The translations under genes were made by a program, and so were the position numbers. The notes beneath the pieces are model-generated. The model was not told the DNA's origin, did no database searches, and saw nothing but the letters and a program-made list of their open reading frames with translations. From Fibrobacter sp. (GTDB lineage Bacteria > Fibrobacterota > Fibrobacteria > Fibrobacterales > Fibrobacteraceae), in NCBI GenBank assembly GCA_024399015.1, contig JAKSIC010000006.1, positions 62,001 to 126,000 on the forward strand: a stretch of DNA of 64,000 nucleotides, in the 5' to 3' direction. Positions 53,500 through 62,279 of the stretch are shown piece after piece. How positions within the stretch are numbered: the first letter of the stretch is position 1; each line of letters begins with the position of its first letter.

Positions 53500-55629
53500 A
53501 TGAAAAACATTACTACCCACAGAAATATTGGTATTTCTGCACACATCGACTCCGGTAAGACCACTCTTACCGAACGTATCCTCTACTACACCAAGCGTAT
53601 TCACGCTATCCACGAAGTTCGTGGTAAGGACGGTGTCGGTGCCACGATGGACTCCATGGAACTCGAACGCGAACGCGGCATCACCATTCAGTCTGCTGCT
53701 ACCTTCGCAAGCTGGACCCACACCAAGTCTGGTGAAGCAGACACCATCAACATCATCGATACCCCGGGGCACGTGGACTTCACTATCGAAGTTGAACGTT
53801 CTCTCCGTGTGCTTGACGGTGCTATCCTCGTTCTTACCGGCGTGGAAGGCGTTCAGTCTCAGTCTATTACCGTTGACCGTCAGATGAAGCGTTACCACGT
53901 ACCGCGCGTCGTGTTCGTCAACAAGTGCGACCGTTCCGGTGCAAATCCGCTCCGCGTTGCAGTTATGCTTAAGGAAAAGCTCAACCACAAGCCCTGCGTC
54001 ATGCAGATTCCTATCGGTCTCGAAGACCAACTGAAGGGTGTGGTTGACCTCGTCGAAATGAAGGCCTACTACTTCGAAGGCGCTAACGGCGACGACATGA
54101 TCGAAAAGGAAATCCCGGCTGAACTCGCTGACCAGGCTCAGGAATACCGTGAAAAGCTCGTTGACTGCTGCGCAGACTACAACGACGAAATCATGGAAAT
54201 GGCTATGGAAGGCAAGTACGGTGTCGACGAAATCGACAAGGCCCTCATCAAGAAGACCATCCGCGAAGCTTGCATCAGCCTCGAAATCACTCCGGTGTTC
54301 ATGGGTTCCGCTCATAAGAACATTGGTATCCAGAAGCTCCTCGACGGTGTCGTTGACTACCTCCCGAACCCGCAGGAAGTTGAAAACAAGGCTCTCGACC
54401 TGAACAACGACGAAGCAGAAGTTGTCCTGAAGTCCGAAGACAACGAACCCATGGTTTCCTACGCATTTAAGCTGGTGAACGACCGCTATGGTCAGTTGAC
54501 CTACATCCGCGTCTACCAGGGTGTTATCAAGAAGGGTGACATGATCACCAACATCGCTACTGGCAAGAAGGTTTCCGTTGGCCGTCTCGTTCGTATGCAC
54601 GCTGACGAAATGGTGGATATCACCGAAGCTGGTGCAGGCGACATCGTTGCTCTGTTCGGTATTGACTGCGCATCCGGTACTACCTTTACCGATGGCAAGA
54701 ACAACTACAACATGACCTCCATGCACGTTCCTAACCCGGTTATCGAATTGGTGATCGAAGCTAAGAACCGTGACGACCTGGACAACATGTCCAAGGCTCT
54801 GAACCGCTTCACCAAGGAAGACCCGACCTTCCAGGTTGAAGTTAACAAGGAATCTGGCGAAACCATCATCAAGGGTATGGGCGAACTTCACCTTGACGTT
54901 TACATCGAACGTATGCGTCGTGAATACAAGGTTGACGTCCAGACTGGTGCTCCGCAGGTTGCATACCGCGAAACCATTACTCGCGCTTCCAAGTTCGACT
55001 ACACCCACAAGAAGCAGACTGGTGGTTCCGGTCAGTACGCTAAGGTCGTCGGCGAAATGCGTCCGATGGCTGTGGAAGGCGACTCCGAAAAGGTTTACAA
55101 CTTCATCAACTCCGTCGTTGGCGGCCGTATTCCTAAGGAATACATCCCGTCCTGCGATAAGGGCTTCCAGAGCTGCATGGCTGCAGGTTCCTTGATCGGC
55201 TTCCCGGTCGTTGGTATCGAAATGGACGTCCAGGATGGTGCTTTCCACCCGGTTGACTCTTCTGATATGGCCTTCCAGGTTGCTGCTCGTATGGCTTTCC
55301 GCGAAGCTTTCGCTAAGGCTGGCGCTCAGATCCTCGAACCGATCATGAAGGTTGAAATCCAGACCCCGACCGAATTCCAGGGTTCCGTTGTTGGTAACGT
55401 TTCTCAGCGTCGTGGTACCATCGTTGGTACTAACGAAGAACTGGGCATGACCACCATCACCGCTGAAGTTCCGCTTTCCGAAATGTTCGGTTACGCAACT
55501 GACCTGCGTTCTATGACTCAGGGTAAGGCTGAATTCACCATGGAATTTGCAAAGTACCTCCCGGTTCCGCGCAACATCCAGGAAGAACTCATCAAGAAGT
55601 ACGGCGACAAGGCTGGTGCTAGAGCTTAA
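53500..55629 (+). CDS. fusA: Elongation factor G
   Basis: A 709-residue translational GTPase: P-loop AHIDSGKT (14-21), switch [24 protein letters not shown], then domains II-V including the domain IV region [10 protein letters not shown] and the C-terminal EF-G fold. It drives ribosome translocation. It stands alone rather than in a str operon with rpsL, rpsG and tuf. TATCTTTG with TTGAAC upstream (53427-53456) is a possible promoter. A strong terminator follows. Confidence 0.95.
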   Translation: MKNITTHRNIGISAHIDSGKTTLTERILYYTKRIHAIHEVRGKDGVGATMDSMELERERGITIQSAATFASWTHTKSGEADTINIIDTPGHVDFTIEVERSLRVLDGAILVLTGVEGVQSQSITVDRQMKRYHVPRVVFVNKCDRSGANPLRVAVMLKEKLNHKPCVMQIPIGLEDQLKGVVDLVEMKAYYFEGANGDDMIEKEIPAELADQAQEYREKLVDCCADYNDEIMEMAMEGKYGVDEIDKALIKKTIREACISLEITPVFMGSAHKNIGIQKLLDGVVDYLPNPQEVENKALDLNNDEAEVVLKSEDNEPMVSYAFKLVNDRYGQLTYIRVYQGVIKKGDMITNIATGKKVSVGRLVRMHADEMVDITEAGAGDIVALFGIDCASGTTFTDGKNNYNMTSMHVPNPVIELVIEAKNRDDLDNMSKALNRFTKEDPTFQVEVNKESGETIIKGMGELHLDVYIERMRREYKVDVQTGAPQVAYRETITRASKFDYTHKKQTGGSGQYAKVVGEMRPMAVEGDSEKVYNFINSVVGGRIPKEYIPSCDKGFQSCMAAGSLIGFPVVGIEMDVQDGAFHPVDSSDMAFQVAARMAFREAFAKAGAQILEPIMKVEIQTPTEFQGSVVGNVSQRRGTIVGTNEELGMTTITAEVPLSEMFGYATDLRSMTQGKAEFTMEFAKYLPVPRNIQEELIKKYGDKAGARA

Positions 55630-55656
55630 TCTTTGAGTTCAACTCAGAATTAAAAA

Positions 55657-55687
55657 AGTCCCGCGGTTTCCCGCGGGACTTTTTTTT
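55657..55687 (+). terminator. fusA terminator
   Basis: Perfect 10-bp stem AGTCCCGCGG/CCGCGGGACT with TTTC loop and a T8 run. Confidence 0.9.
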
Positions 55688-55711
55688 CGCACACAGTTGC
55701 ACGGACACAAC

Positions 55712-55895
55712 ACAGGAGGACTTCGCCCCACACCAAACAAAAAAAGCGAAGGCCCTCCATAATAAAGAGAACCCCGCGGGAAAAACCTGCGGGGTTCAGT
55801 GGAATTAGAAGAGAACAAGTGTGCTTCCTACCTAATCTACTCCGCGGTTAGAGGCCGGCATCCCGTCTCGAAAACCAGAATAGGTTGGAAGCACA
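55712..55895. other. Hairpin-rich non-coding stretch, possible structured RNA
   Basis: Three further hairpins follow the fusA terminator: GGAGG.CTTCGC/GCGAAG..CCTCC (55715-55758), AACCCCGCGGG/CCTGCGGGGTT (55770-55796) and a 14-bp stem GTGCTTCCTACCTA/TAGGTTGGAAGCAC (55821-55834 with 55881-55894, one mismatch). The last encloses a smaller GAGGCCGG/CCCGTCTC hairpin. No gene fits. The strand cannot be decided. Confidence 0.4.
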
Positions 55896-56029
55896 ATATG
55901 AATATATTTCACAACACCTCACAAGGAATTTTTTTTTGACAAACTACTGCTCCACAAAGAAACATTCCAATATGGATTATGTATATTGAGGGTTGGTTAG
56001 AATACATCTTAACGGTTAGGAGATTCGTT

Positions 56030-56662
56030 ATGCACACAAACGTGCTAACTAAAAAGTCATGGTTTGCGACGGCCTTAACAACAGTCACCACGGCAGTGTC
56101 ATTGGTCGCCTGTAGTGAAGGCGGGGAGCCATGCGACGGTATCGACGACACAGAGCATATGTTCCTACCAACTTCCATAAAGAATTTTGGCGACTTTAAA
56201 ATTGGCACAAAATTTCATTACAAGCATAGCGACGGCTACCAGTTTGACATGACCGTTATCAGCGACACCATCGCCACAACAAATGTCATCAAAGGAATGT
56301 GCAGAGCAGGGACAGCCGAAGTTCGCGAAATTCGAATGAAGTCAGACTACCCCATTTCTTATGCAGAAATCAATCTTTTAGCAGACGGGAAAGTCGACAT
56401 TACCTTCGACCGTGGGTATTATTTAGGTTATTTGCCCACGGATTCCTCAGATTATATCGCTTCGGTCATGGCAGATTCCGTGGAGATAAACGACATTGTC
56501 TACAAGGACGTTTATCTGTTTGGATACGACGAGGAATTTGATACCATTCCAGATCTTTACCTATCCCCCACCAAGGGAATCTTGAAAGTCAATTTTGAAA
56601 ACGGCGAAGTTTCCCTCATGGAAAAGTCCGACGATGTATCCAAGGAGGACGACCATGAATAA
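56030..56662 (+). CDS. Lipoprotein, unknown function (first of a pair)
   Basis: A 210-residue protein with signal peptide and lipobox LVAC. The mature part has beta-rich segments with paired Cys and acidic loops; no family was recognised. ATG 56030 is chosen because AGGAG lies 7 bases upstream; the frame is open for 17 codons before it. The next lipoprotein gene begins 8 bp before its end. Confidence 0.65.
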   Translation: MHTNVLTKKSWFATALTTVTTAVSLVACSEGGEPCDGIDDTEHMFLPTSIKNFGDFKIGTKFHYKHSDGYQFDMTVISDTIATTNVIKGMCRAGTAEVREIRMKSDYPISYAEINLLADGKVDITFDRGYYLGYLPTDSSDYIASVMADSVEINDIVYKDVYLFGYDEEFDTIPDLYLSPTKGILKVNFENGEVSLMEKSDDVSKEDDHE

Positions 56663-57233
56663 GCTTTGCAAAATCATCCTTGGCCTTGCAGCAATCTTTG
56701 TCATTTCCTGCTCATACTACGATACAAACCTGACGGAGCCCTACGACGTTTTCATAGTAAAGCAGCCGGGCGCCAACAAAGACGGGCGTTACTCCGTAAA
56801 AGACACCGTCTACTTTAATGACAACGTTGGCATTGGCGATACCATTTATCAAGACAATAACTACACCGTAGATGACAACGTTTATTACAATTTTACCGGA
56901 GGGCGAAACCGCATCTGGTTATCTGTTCTTTTACAAATCAACGAGAACAACGGATATGTCCGAATGTACTGCAATGCCATGAGGGAATACGAGGAAGTCA
57001 ACGTTCAGCTTTCCTCTGACGTCAAGTCAAAAAATTCCGACGGTTACGTGGTGGATTACAAGGAGTCCCTTGATGTAGACGGAGTCTCTTACAGCCACAT
57101 CTTGATTATTGATGCATCCGACGCCAAGAAATCTTCTTGCAATTTCAACCGGCTCTATTTCGCTCGAGACGAGGGTCTTATCCGCATGGACATCAACGAA
57201 GACATCAGCCTGACGAGACAAGGTGACAAATAA
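56655..57233 (+). CDS. Lipoprotein, unknown function (second of a pair)
   Basis: A 192-residue protein with lipobox VISC (Cys about 19) and a beta-rich mature part with many Tyr, Asn and Asp (VYYNFTGGRNRIWLSVLLQINENNGYVRMY). A good AAGGAGG site precedes ATG 56655, which overlaps the first lipoprotein gene. The two proteins share general layout (lipobox, then about 170 beta-rich residues) and may be distant relatives acting together. Confidence 0.65.
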   Translation: MNKLCKIILGLAAIFVISCSYYDTNLTEPYDVFIVKQPGANKDGRYSVKDTVYFNDNVGIGDTIYQDNNYTVDDNVYYNFTGGRNRIWLSVLLQINENNGYVRMYCNAMREYEEVNVQLSSDVKSKNSDGYVVDYKESLDVDGVSYSHILIIDASDAKKSSCNFNRLYFARDEGLIRMDINEDISLTRQGDK

Positions 57234-57236
57234 GCC

Positions 57237-58043
57237 TTAAGCCTTTTTCGTTCTGGCCTTGGCTTCCCGCCACAATTCTTGGAGACGTTCCGGCGTCTCC
57301 TCTTTCATTTCCTTGCCTTCGGCACGGGCAAGTTCTTCTACCACGCGGAAGCGTTTTTCGAACTTGGAATTGGCGCGTTCCAAGGCGAGGGCGGCATTGA
57401 AACCGCAGTGACGGGCAACGTTCACCAGGCTGAACATAATGTCGCCGAATTCATCTTCCATACGTTCAATATTTCGATTTTCTTCGTTTGCGGCTTGCAT
57501 TTCCGCACGAAATTCAGTAAATTCTTCCACGGCCTTGTTGAACACAGGTTCAGCCTCAATCCAGTCGAAACCAACCTTGGCGGCACGGCGCTGAATTTCC
57601 TGGGCACGGGCCAGAGTGGGCATGCTCTTGCTAACCTTATCCATAGCGGACTTACCCGCCATTTGTAGATTATTCTTTTCTGCAGCCTTGATGCGTTCCC
57701 ATCGACGGGTCACTTCGGAGGCATCATCCACCTTGGCATCGCCAAACACATGTGGGTGACGGCGGATCATTTTCTCGCAGATTCCCTGCACCACATCGTC
57801 AATGGAAAAATCGTTGTTTTCCTTTGCGACCTGTGAGTGGAATACCACCTGGAAGAGGACGTCTCCCAGCTCTTCGGCCATGTGGACCTTGTCGTTCGCC
57901 TGGGCGGCATCGATGTATTCGTGGGATTCTTCGACTAGATAGGGCAACAAGGACTGGTGAGTCTGTTGTCTGTCCCAGGGGCAGCCTTTCGGGGAACGGA
58001 GGGTGGCCATGATTTTCACAAGATCTTCAAAGGAATATTTCAT
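57237..58043 (-). CDS. mazG: Nucleoside triphosphate pyrophosphohydrolase MazG
   Basis: A 268-residue all-alpha NTP pyrophosphatase with two MazG repeats. The first carries the metal site (ESHEYIDA, EELGDVLFQVVFHSQ) and the N-terminal LRSPKGCPWDRQQTHQSL typical of the long MazG form; the second has EDEFGDIMFSLVNVARH. It hydrolyses non-canonical or surplus NTPs. The ATG (58043-58041) directly abuts the divergent dprA ATG (58044), leaving no intergenic base. Confidence 0.93.
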   Translation of the reverse strand: MKYSFEDLVKIMATLRSPKGCPWDRQQTHQSLLPYLVEESHEYIDAAQANDKVHMAEELGDVLFQVVFHSQVAKENNDFSIDDVVQGICEKMIRRHPHVFGDAKVDDASEVTRRWERIKAAEKNNLQMAGKSAMDKVSKSMPTLARAQEIQRRAAKVGFDWIEAEPVFNKAVEEFTEFRAEMQAANEENRNIERMEDEFGDIMFSLVNVARHCGFNAALALERANSKFEKRFRVVEELARAEGKEMKEETPERLQELWREAKARTKKA

Positions 58044-58967
58044 ATGACGCAAGATAGAAAAGGTGAACGCAGCACAAATGCCAACGATATTTATGAACTC
58101 GGTCTCAAAGAATTCCCTCTGCAATTAAAGGATTCCATTCTCCGCCCCAAGAGACTTTTTTGCAAGGGTATCCTCCCCGACAAGGACGCCATCGGAATCG
58201 CCATGGTGGGTACAAGACGCCCCAGCAACTCTGCCAAGGAACTGTGCCGCAGGCTGGTGGAAAGCCTCAAGGGAACCAACGCGGTGGTAGTTTCCGGCCT
58301 AGCCCAAGGTATCGACAGCTACTGCCACGAAGCAGCCCTGAATGCGGGCATAAAGACCATTGCCGTCATCGCCCAGGGGTTGGAAGCCCAGTTCCACGGA
58401 TCCCAGGCTGAATTGGCCCGTAGAATCGTTTCTGAGGGCAGTTGCATCGTTACCGAGTACGAAGGCGACGCCCCGTCCTACAAGGGCACCTTCCCCGCTA
58501 GAAATCGAATTATCAGCGGTCTCAGCCGAGCCACCGTCCTCGTGCAAAGCAAAACCAAGGGAGGCGCCCTCATTACCGCCGACTATTGCCTCCAGGAAGG
58601 CAAATTGCTCCTGGCAATTCCCGGGGACTTCGATAGCGAGGTCGCCAGCGGCCCAAACCTCTACCTGGACCAGGGGAAAGCCAACCCCGTTTTCACGCCG
58701 GAGAGCCTCCGTATAGCCGCGGGACTTCAGTTAATTGAGGCCCCGCAAGCCAGCCTCCAACAGCTGGAACTATTCGGTTGCAACCTTTCGGAGGAAGCCA
58801 AGGTGTTCTTCAAACAATTCAACGGCTTTCGGAAGACTTTTTCGGACCTTCAGAAAGAATCTAACTTTAAGACAGGCAACATTTTAGCTATATTAACAGA
58901 ACTAGAAATTGCAGGGCTTGTCCAGACACAGGACAACTACCAGTTCTATTTCAACGGATCGGACTAA
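58044..58967 (+). CDS. dprA: DNA-processing protein DprA
   Basis: A 307-residue protein with the Rossmann-like DprA core: MVGTRRPS, VSGLAQGIDSYCHEAAL, GSCIVTEYE, FPARNRIISGLS and GGALITADYCLQEG. A small winged-helix-like C-terminal domain ends it. It lacks the N-terminal SAM domain of longer DprA proteins. DprA loads RecA on incoming single-stranded DNA in transformation. AAAGGAA lies 10 bases before the ATG, inside mazG. The FtsB-like gene starts 1 bp after its stop. Confidence 0.9.
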   Translation: MTQDRKGERSTNANDIYELGLKEFPLQLKDSILRPKRLFCKGILPDKDAIGIAMVGTRRPSNSAKELCRRLVESLKGTNAVVVSGLAQGIDSYCHEAALNAGIKTIAVIAQGLEAQFHGSQAELARRIVSEGSCIVTEYEGDAPSYKGTFPARNRIISGLSRATVLVQSKTKGGALITADYCLQEGKLLLAIPGDFDSEVASGPNLYLDQGKANPVFTPESLRIAAGLQLIEAPQASLQQLELFGCNLSEEAKVFFKQFNGFRKTFSDLQKESNFKTGNILAILTELEIAGLVQTQDNYQFYFNGSD

Positions 58968-58968
58968 C

Positions 58969-59250
58969 GTGAGCAAAAGCGTACTTTTCTATGCAGGGGC
59001 CTTCATTATCGCAATCGTTGCGATAGTTTCTCAGGTATTCTTCGGCAAGAACAGTTTGAGCCAGCAGAGACATGCGGCCCACGAAATCACCGTTCTCCAG
59101 ACAAAAATCGATTCCCTGGAGAAGGTGATTGAAACCCGCAACGTCCAGATTGAACGTCTCAAGACCGACTCCCTCTACAAGGCGGAAATCCTCCGCACCC
59201 GCTACGGCATGACCCAGAAAGGCGAAAAAGCCTTCCAGCTGGTGGAGTAG
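58969..59250 (+). CDS. FtsB/DivIC-family septum protein
   Basis: A 93-residue bitopic protein: short N-terminus, one membrane segment (about 5-23), a coiled coil (HEITVLQTKIDSLEKVIETRNVQIERLK) and the end motif YGMTQKGEKAFQLVE, which matches the FtsB/DivIC close (YGM-x-x-GE). These proteins bridge FtsL and FtsQ in the divisome. The start is GTG 58969, one base after the dprA stop; the frame is open further back inside dprA. Confidence 0.8.
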   Translation: MSKSVLFYAGAFIIAIVAIVSQVFFGKNSLSQQRHAAHEITVLQTKIDSLEKVIETRNVQIERLKTDSLYKAEILRTRYGMTQKGEKAFQLVE

Positions 59251-59345
59251 CTTGATTACTCTGCTCTAGTTGCGAGGAGGGTATTAGCCTCTCCTTCCGC
59301 TCCCTCGGCTACGCCTCAGTCACCTGACTTCGTCGGGAATAAGAA
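59251..59345. other. Short gene-free region
   Basis: Contains small imperfect palindromes (GGAGGGTATTAGCCTCTCC; CTCGGCTACGCCTC) similar in style to the elements at 6200-6545 and 61940-62275, but I found no long shared motif. Confidence 0.3.
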
Positions 59346-59368
59346 AAAGCCTGCGATACGCAGGCTTT
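59346..59368. terminator. Bidirectional terminator
   Basis: Perfect 10-bp stem AAAGCCTGCG/CGCAGGCTTT with ATA loop between convergent genes; A-rich on one side, so strongest for the minus-strand lipoprotein gene. Confidence 0.75.
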
Positions 59369-59376
59369 ACGTGATG

Positions 59377-60144
59377 CTACATCAAATCCTCTCTTATCCA
59401 ATAGCCGTAAGCATTGGCCGATGATTTTTCATCATTACAATTCCAAGTTTCGCTTACATACTTTTTCACAGAAACTGAAGCCTTGCTCAAATCGTCTCCA
59501 GAGCAATTTTCAATTAACATTCCAAGGTATTTATAAGCACTTGAATATTTGCACATCTCCCCTGACCTTACAACAGGAACCAATGTAACAGAATCTTTTT
59601 GAACAGACTGAACGACATAACCCGTAGGTTGTCCCCCATCTCCGACTACCATCAAGTAGTAACCGCAATCTTTACCTTCATGTTTCTCTGCAATTCGTTC
59701 TCTAATGCCTGGGAAGACAGTATTCAAACTGTCCTTATCCAATTTATAAAATCCGTCCATCAAATACGAATCAGAAACAGAGGTCGGGCTATAACCATAG
59801 CCATAATAGGCAAGTACAGATGAATCAAAGAAAAGTTCCTGAGCATCAGATGTAAACTGTTTTGTGTACTCGTTCAAGGAGCCGCTGATTTTTGAAGGAA
59901 TCACATACTCCGAATTAGCACTCTGGTCTGCAAAAGAGCTAGAAGAAAAATCCGTACTACTAGAAGATAAATCTTCGCTATTAGAGGAAGATTCCTCGTT
60001 GTAAACGTCAGACTTCTCGTAATCCTCCCGCTGGTTTGCAATCGGCTTATCAGCAAGGCCATCAGAGGAAACACCATTTTCTGAATTGGAGCTACAGCCA
60101 AAAATGACCATCACCATAAATACTGTCAGAAATTTCATTTTCAT
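59377..60144 (-). CDS. Ser-rich lipoprotein paired with a subtilase
   Basis: A 255-residue protein with lipobox IFGC (Cys about 16), then an acidic Ser-rich linker (about 18-75, SSSNSEDLSSSSTDFSSSSF) and a globular C-terminal domain with four or more Cys. No family was recognised. The ATG at 60144 has GGAG 8 bases upstream. It starts 16 bp after the subtilase gene in the same AT-rich operon, so it may be the protease partner, inhibitor or substrate (inference). Confidence 0.65.
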   Translation of the reverse strand: MKMKFLTVFMVMVIFGCSSNSENGVSSDGLADKPIANQREDYEKSDVYNEESSSNSEDLSSSSTDFSSSSFADQSANSEYVIPSKISGSLNEYTKQFTSDAQELFFDSSVLAYYGYGYSPTSVSDSYLMDGFYKLDKDSLNTVFPGIRERIAEKHEGKDCGYYLMVVGDGGQPTGYVVQSVQKDSVTLVPVVRSGEMCKYSSAYKYLGMLIENCSGDDLSKASVSVKKYVSETWNCNDEKSSANAYGYWIREDLM

Positions 60145-60160
60145 AATATTGACTCCTTTC

Positions 60161-61837
60161 TTATTGATTATGCCAAAGGTTATAACCCAAAACAACATCA
60201 CCAGTTCCAGAATTGAGACAGCGCACTATTTTCACGGTCAAATCACCGGAAGTCGGCGCAACAAAGTCAACAATTTCAAAAGGATTTCGGGGGCTGTCAG
60301 AGCTTGCAATCAAATTTCCGTCTTGATAAACATAAAGATCAATGTCTTGGGCAAGCAATCTATAATTGTCAACATAATCAGCCGGGGTCAGCCACGAAAT
60401 AGCAATTCTATAGTGATGATTCGCCACTATTCCAGATTCGGTCTTAGTTATCGTTTCATGATCATCAAAGCAACAACTATTAGACCCATTCCAATAGGCC
60501 GAGCGATTATTCCAAGCCAAATCACTATATCTGGAAACACTTTGTGCAACACCTACATAATTATCAGTATCACGATTTGCGTTTCCGATAGTCAGTGAAT
60601 TTGACGTTAATAAAAGAGCCTTAACAACTTCAGGGTGTCTCTTGTAAAAAACGTGATCTTGCAACAAATCAGCAACCATACCCGCCATATAAGGAGTAGA
60701 AGCACTGGTTCCATTCAAAAAACCATCAAATTGAGTTGTATCATTTTCCCAAAAACGGTAAGCATTTGGAAAGTAAAAATCTGTAAAATTTGCAACTTCA
60801 GGTTTCTGATTTCTAACATCAGAATTTTTCCACATTGAATAATAAGCGTAATATCCTGTAGTTGGAGTAACAGCACCTACTGTAATCGCATTAACTGCAA
60901 GACCCGGGCTTTTAACCCAATAATCGTCGTCCCCTTGATCTTTATTTCCTGCACAGACAAAATTTATAACCCTGTTGTTATAAATGTAATTATCCATATC
61001 TACATCGCCCTGACAATATGAACCGTCACTACAAACAGTCCATGAATGAGAACCGATGTCAATTCGAGGAGTCGTTTCATTAGGGTTAGGGTATCCAACT
61101 TCATCATAGCCAAAAATTTTAGCTTCCGGAGCAGTCTTTTGGAGAATCATCGCCACACCAGTGGCATGAATTCTTTCTCCATGAATGCATGAATTCATAG
61201 CCGAGTAATTGGACAAATCTAAATTTGCAGAATTAGGACACCCCGTTTCATTAAAGTAAACACCAACACCATTTCCTTTATGTCCATTGGTAAAAGCATG
61301 AGTACTAATTTGAGATAAAGAATGAATATCCGAATAAGCCATAGCCGGTTTCTGTTGTAAATACTCACCCACAAGAACTGGTGTAGCGCCATTCAATAGT
61401 TCTTTAATTTCAGAAGCTGTTAAATAAGCAACATAACTTGGCCTATAAAATTTTTCATTTTCTTTATCCGTCCTAGCGACATAAACATCTTCCGGCAAAA
61501 GATTTCCATTCAACCAGTATCTTGACGCCATACCATCATTTTCATAGCGTCCTTCAGATGAAGATCCGACAGTTTCTCTAAATGAAAGATCACTCACAAT
61601 GACCTTCATCCTCTCTTCTGCGGTTGACGTATAAACTTTATATTGTCCCTGCAGCCTTCCCAAAACATCACGATTAACATTTCCTGCAGTTCTCCGAGGA
61701 GTCCTATTTAAAAAATTTTCAACAGCTTTAGTTACGCGACTTTGTGGTACATACTGAGGCAATGCATCCAATTCGTCATTTTTTGCTTGAGCCACAATCG
61801 TCGCAAACAAAAATACAATAGCAATCTTCACATTCAT
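60161..61837 (-). CDS. Exported S8 (subtilisin-like) peptidase with altered triad
   Basis: A 558-residue protein: signal peptide (VAQA, about 18), N-terminal prodomain-like region (to about 185), then an S8 fold. His224 (RIHATGVAM), the oxyanion Asn in VCAGN and Ser378 (GTSASTPYMAG) are in place, but the Asp-Thr-Gly motif reads Glu197-Thr-Gly. A C-terminal beta domain (about 465-558) resembles a P/jelly-roll domain. GGAGG precedes the ATG. The gene and its partner look clearly more AT-rich than the neighbours, which suggests recent acquisition. Confidence 0.85.
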   Translation of the reverse strand: MNVKIAIVFLFATIVAQAKNDELDALPQYVPQSRVTKAVENFLNRTPRRTAGNVNRDVLGRLQGQYKVYTSTAEERMKVIVSDLSFRETVGSSSEGRYENDGMASRYWLNGNLLPEDVYVARTDKENEKFYRPSYVAYLTASEIKELLNGATPVLVGEYLQQKPAMAYSDIHSLSQISTHAFTNGHKGNGVGVYFNETGCPNSANLDLSNYSAMNSCIHGERIHATGVAMILQKTAPEAKIFGYDEVGYPNPNETTPRIDIGSHSWTVCSDGSYCQGDVDMDNYIYNNRVINFVCAGNKDQGDDDYWVKSPGLAVNAITVGAVTPTTGYYAYYSMWKNSDVRNQKPEVANFTDFYFPNAYRFWENDTTQFDGFLNGTSASTPYMAGMVADLLQDHVFYKRHPEVVKALLLTSNSLTIGNANRDTDNYVGVAQSVSRYSDLAWNNRSAYWNGSNSCCFDDHETITKTESGIVANHHYRIAISWLTPADYVDNYRLLAQDIDLYVYQDGNLIASSDSPRNPFEIVDFVAPTSGDLTVKIVRCLNSGTGDVVLGYNLWHNQ

Positions 61838-61886
61838 TTTCTACCTCCACTCATACTATATATAAATTAATTTTTTTCAGAAAAAA

Positions 61887-61892
61887 AGTCAA
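61887..61892 (-). promoter_or_regulatory. Possible -35 of the subtilase operon
   Basis: TTGACT on the minus strand, followed after 17-22 bp by TAATTT and TATATA in an AT-rich leader. The exact -10 is not clear. Confidence 0.3.
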
Positions 61893-61939
61893 TAGCAAAA
61901 TATTAGCAACCAAGTCAAGAGGCGTTTACACTAATTCAC

Positions 61940-62275
61940 CCTCTCCCTGATGCGTCCCGACTCTTCGGGAAAAAAACGTTCGCAGTCAGGGCGAAAGAGT
62001 TGGTGTTGGTGAGGAATGAGTCCGCCGAAGGCGGGTGTAGCGAAGAACTTTGACCACTTAGTGCTTCAGCACTTATGTGGGCATGACGCCCTTGTGGGGG
62101 GACCTCATGACGAGCCAAGCAACCAGCCAGAGACCATCGGGAACAAAAAATGTTTGCGTTTAGGTCAAGAGGAGTGTAGTTGGATTCGACCGACCCCTGA
62201 AAGGGCGACTGGAGCATAGCGCAAGGAGCGGAGGGAGAAGACAATCTACCACCCTCGCAGACCTTACACAAACAA
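61940..62275. repeat. Palindrome-rich intergenic element, copy 2
   Basis: A gene-free region with small stems: CCGCC-GAA-GGCGG, GTGCT-TC-AGCAC, GGGC-ATGA-CGCCC. It shares ATGCGTCCC with a following TTCG (61950-61958) and GAGTCCGC..GCGGGTGTAGC (62018-62041) with the region at 6200-6545, in the same order. Confidence 0.5.
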
Positions 62276-62279
62276 GACA

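Noticed and set aside
53476-55248. 590-codon minus-strand frame opposite fusA
   Set aside because: Shadow of highly expressed, codon-biased fusA; the protein is His/Val/Asp-rich nonsense.
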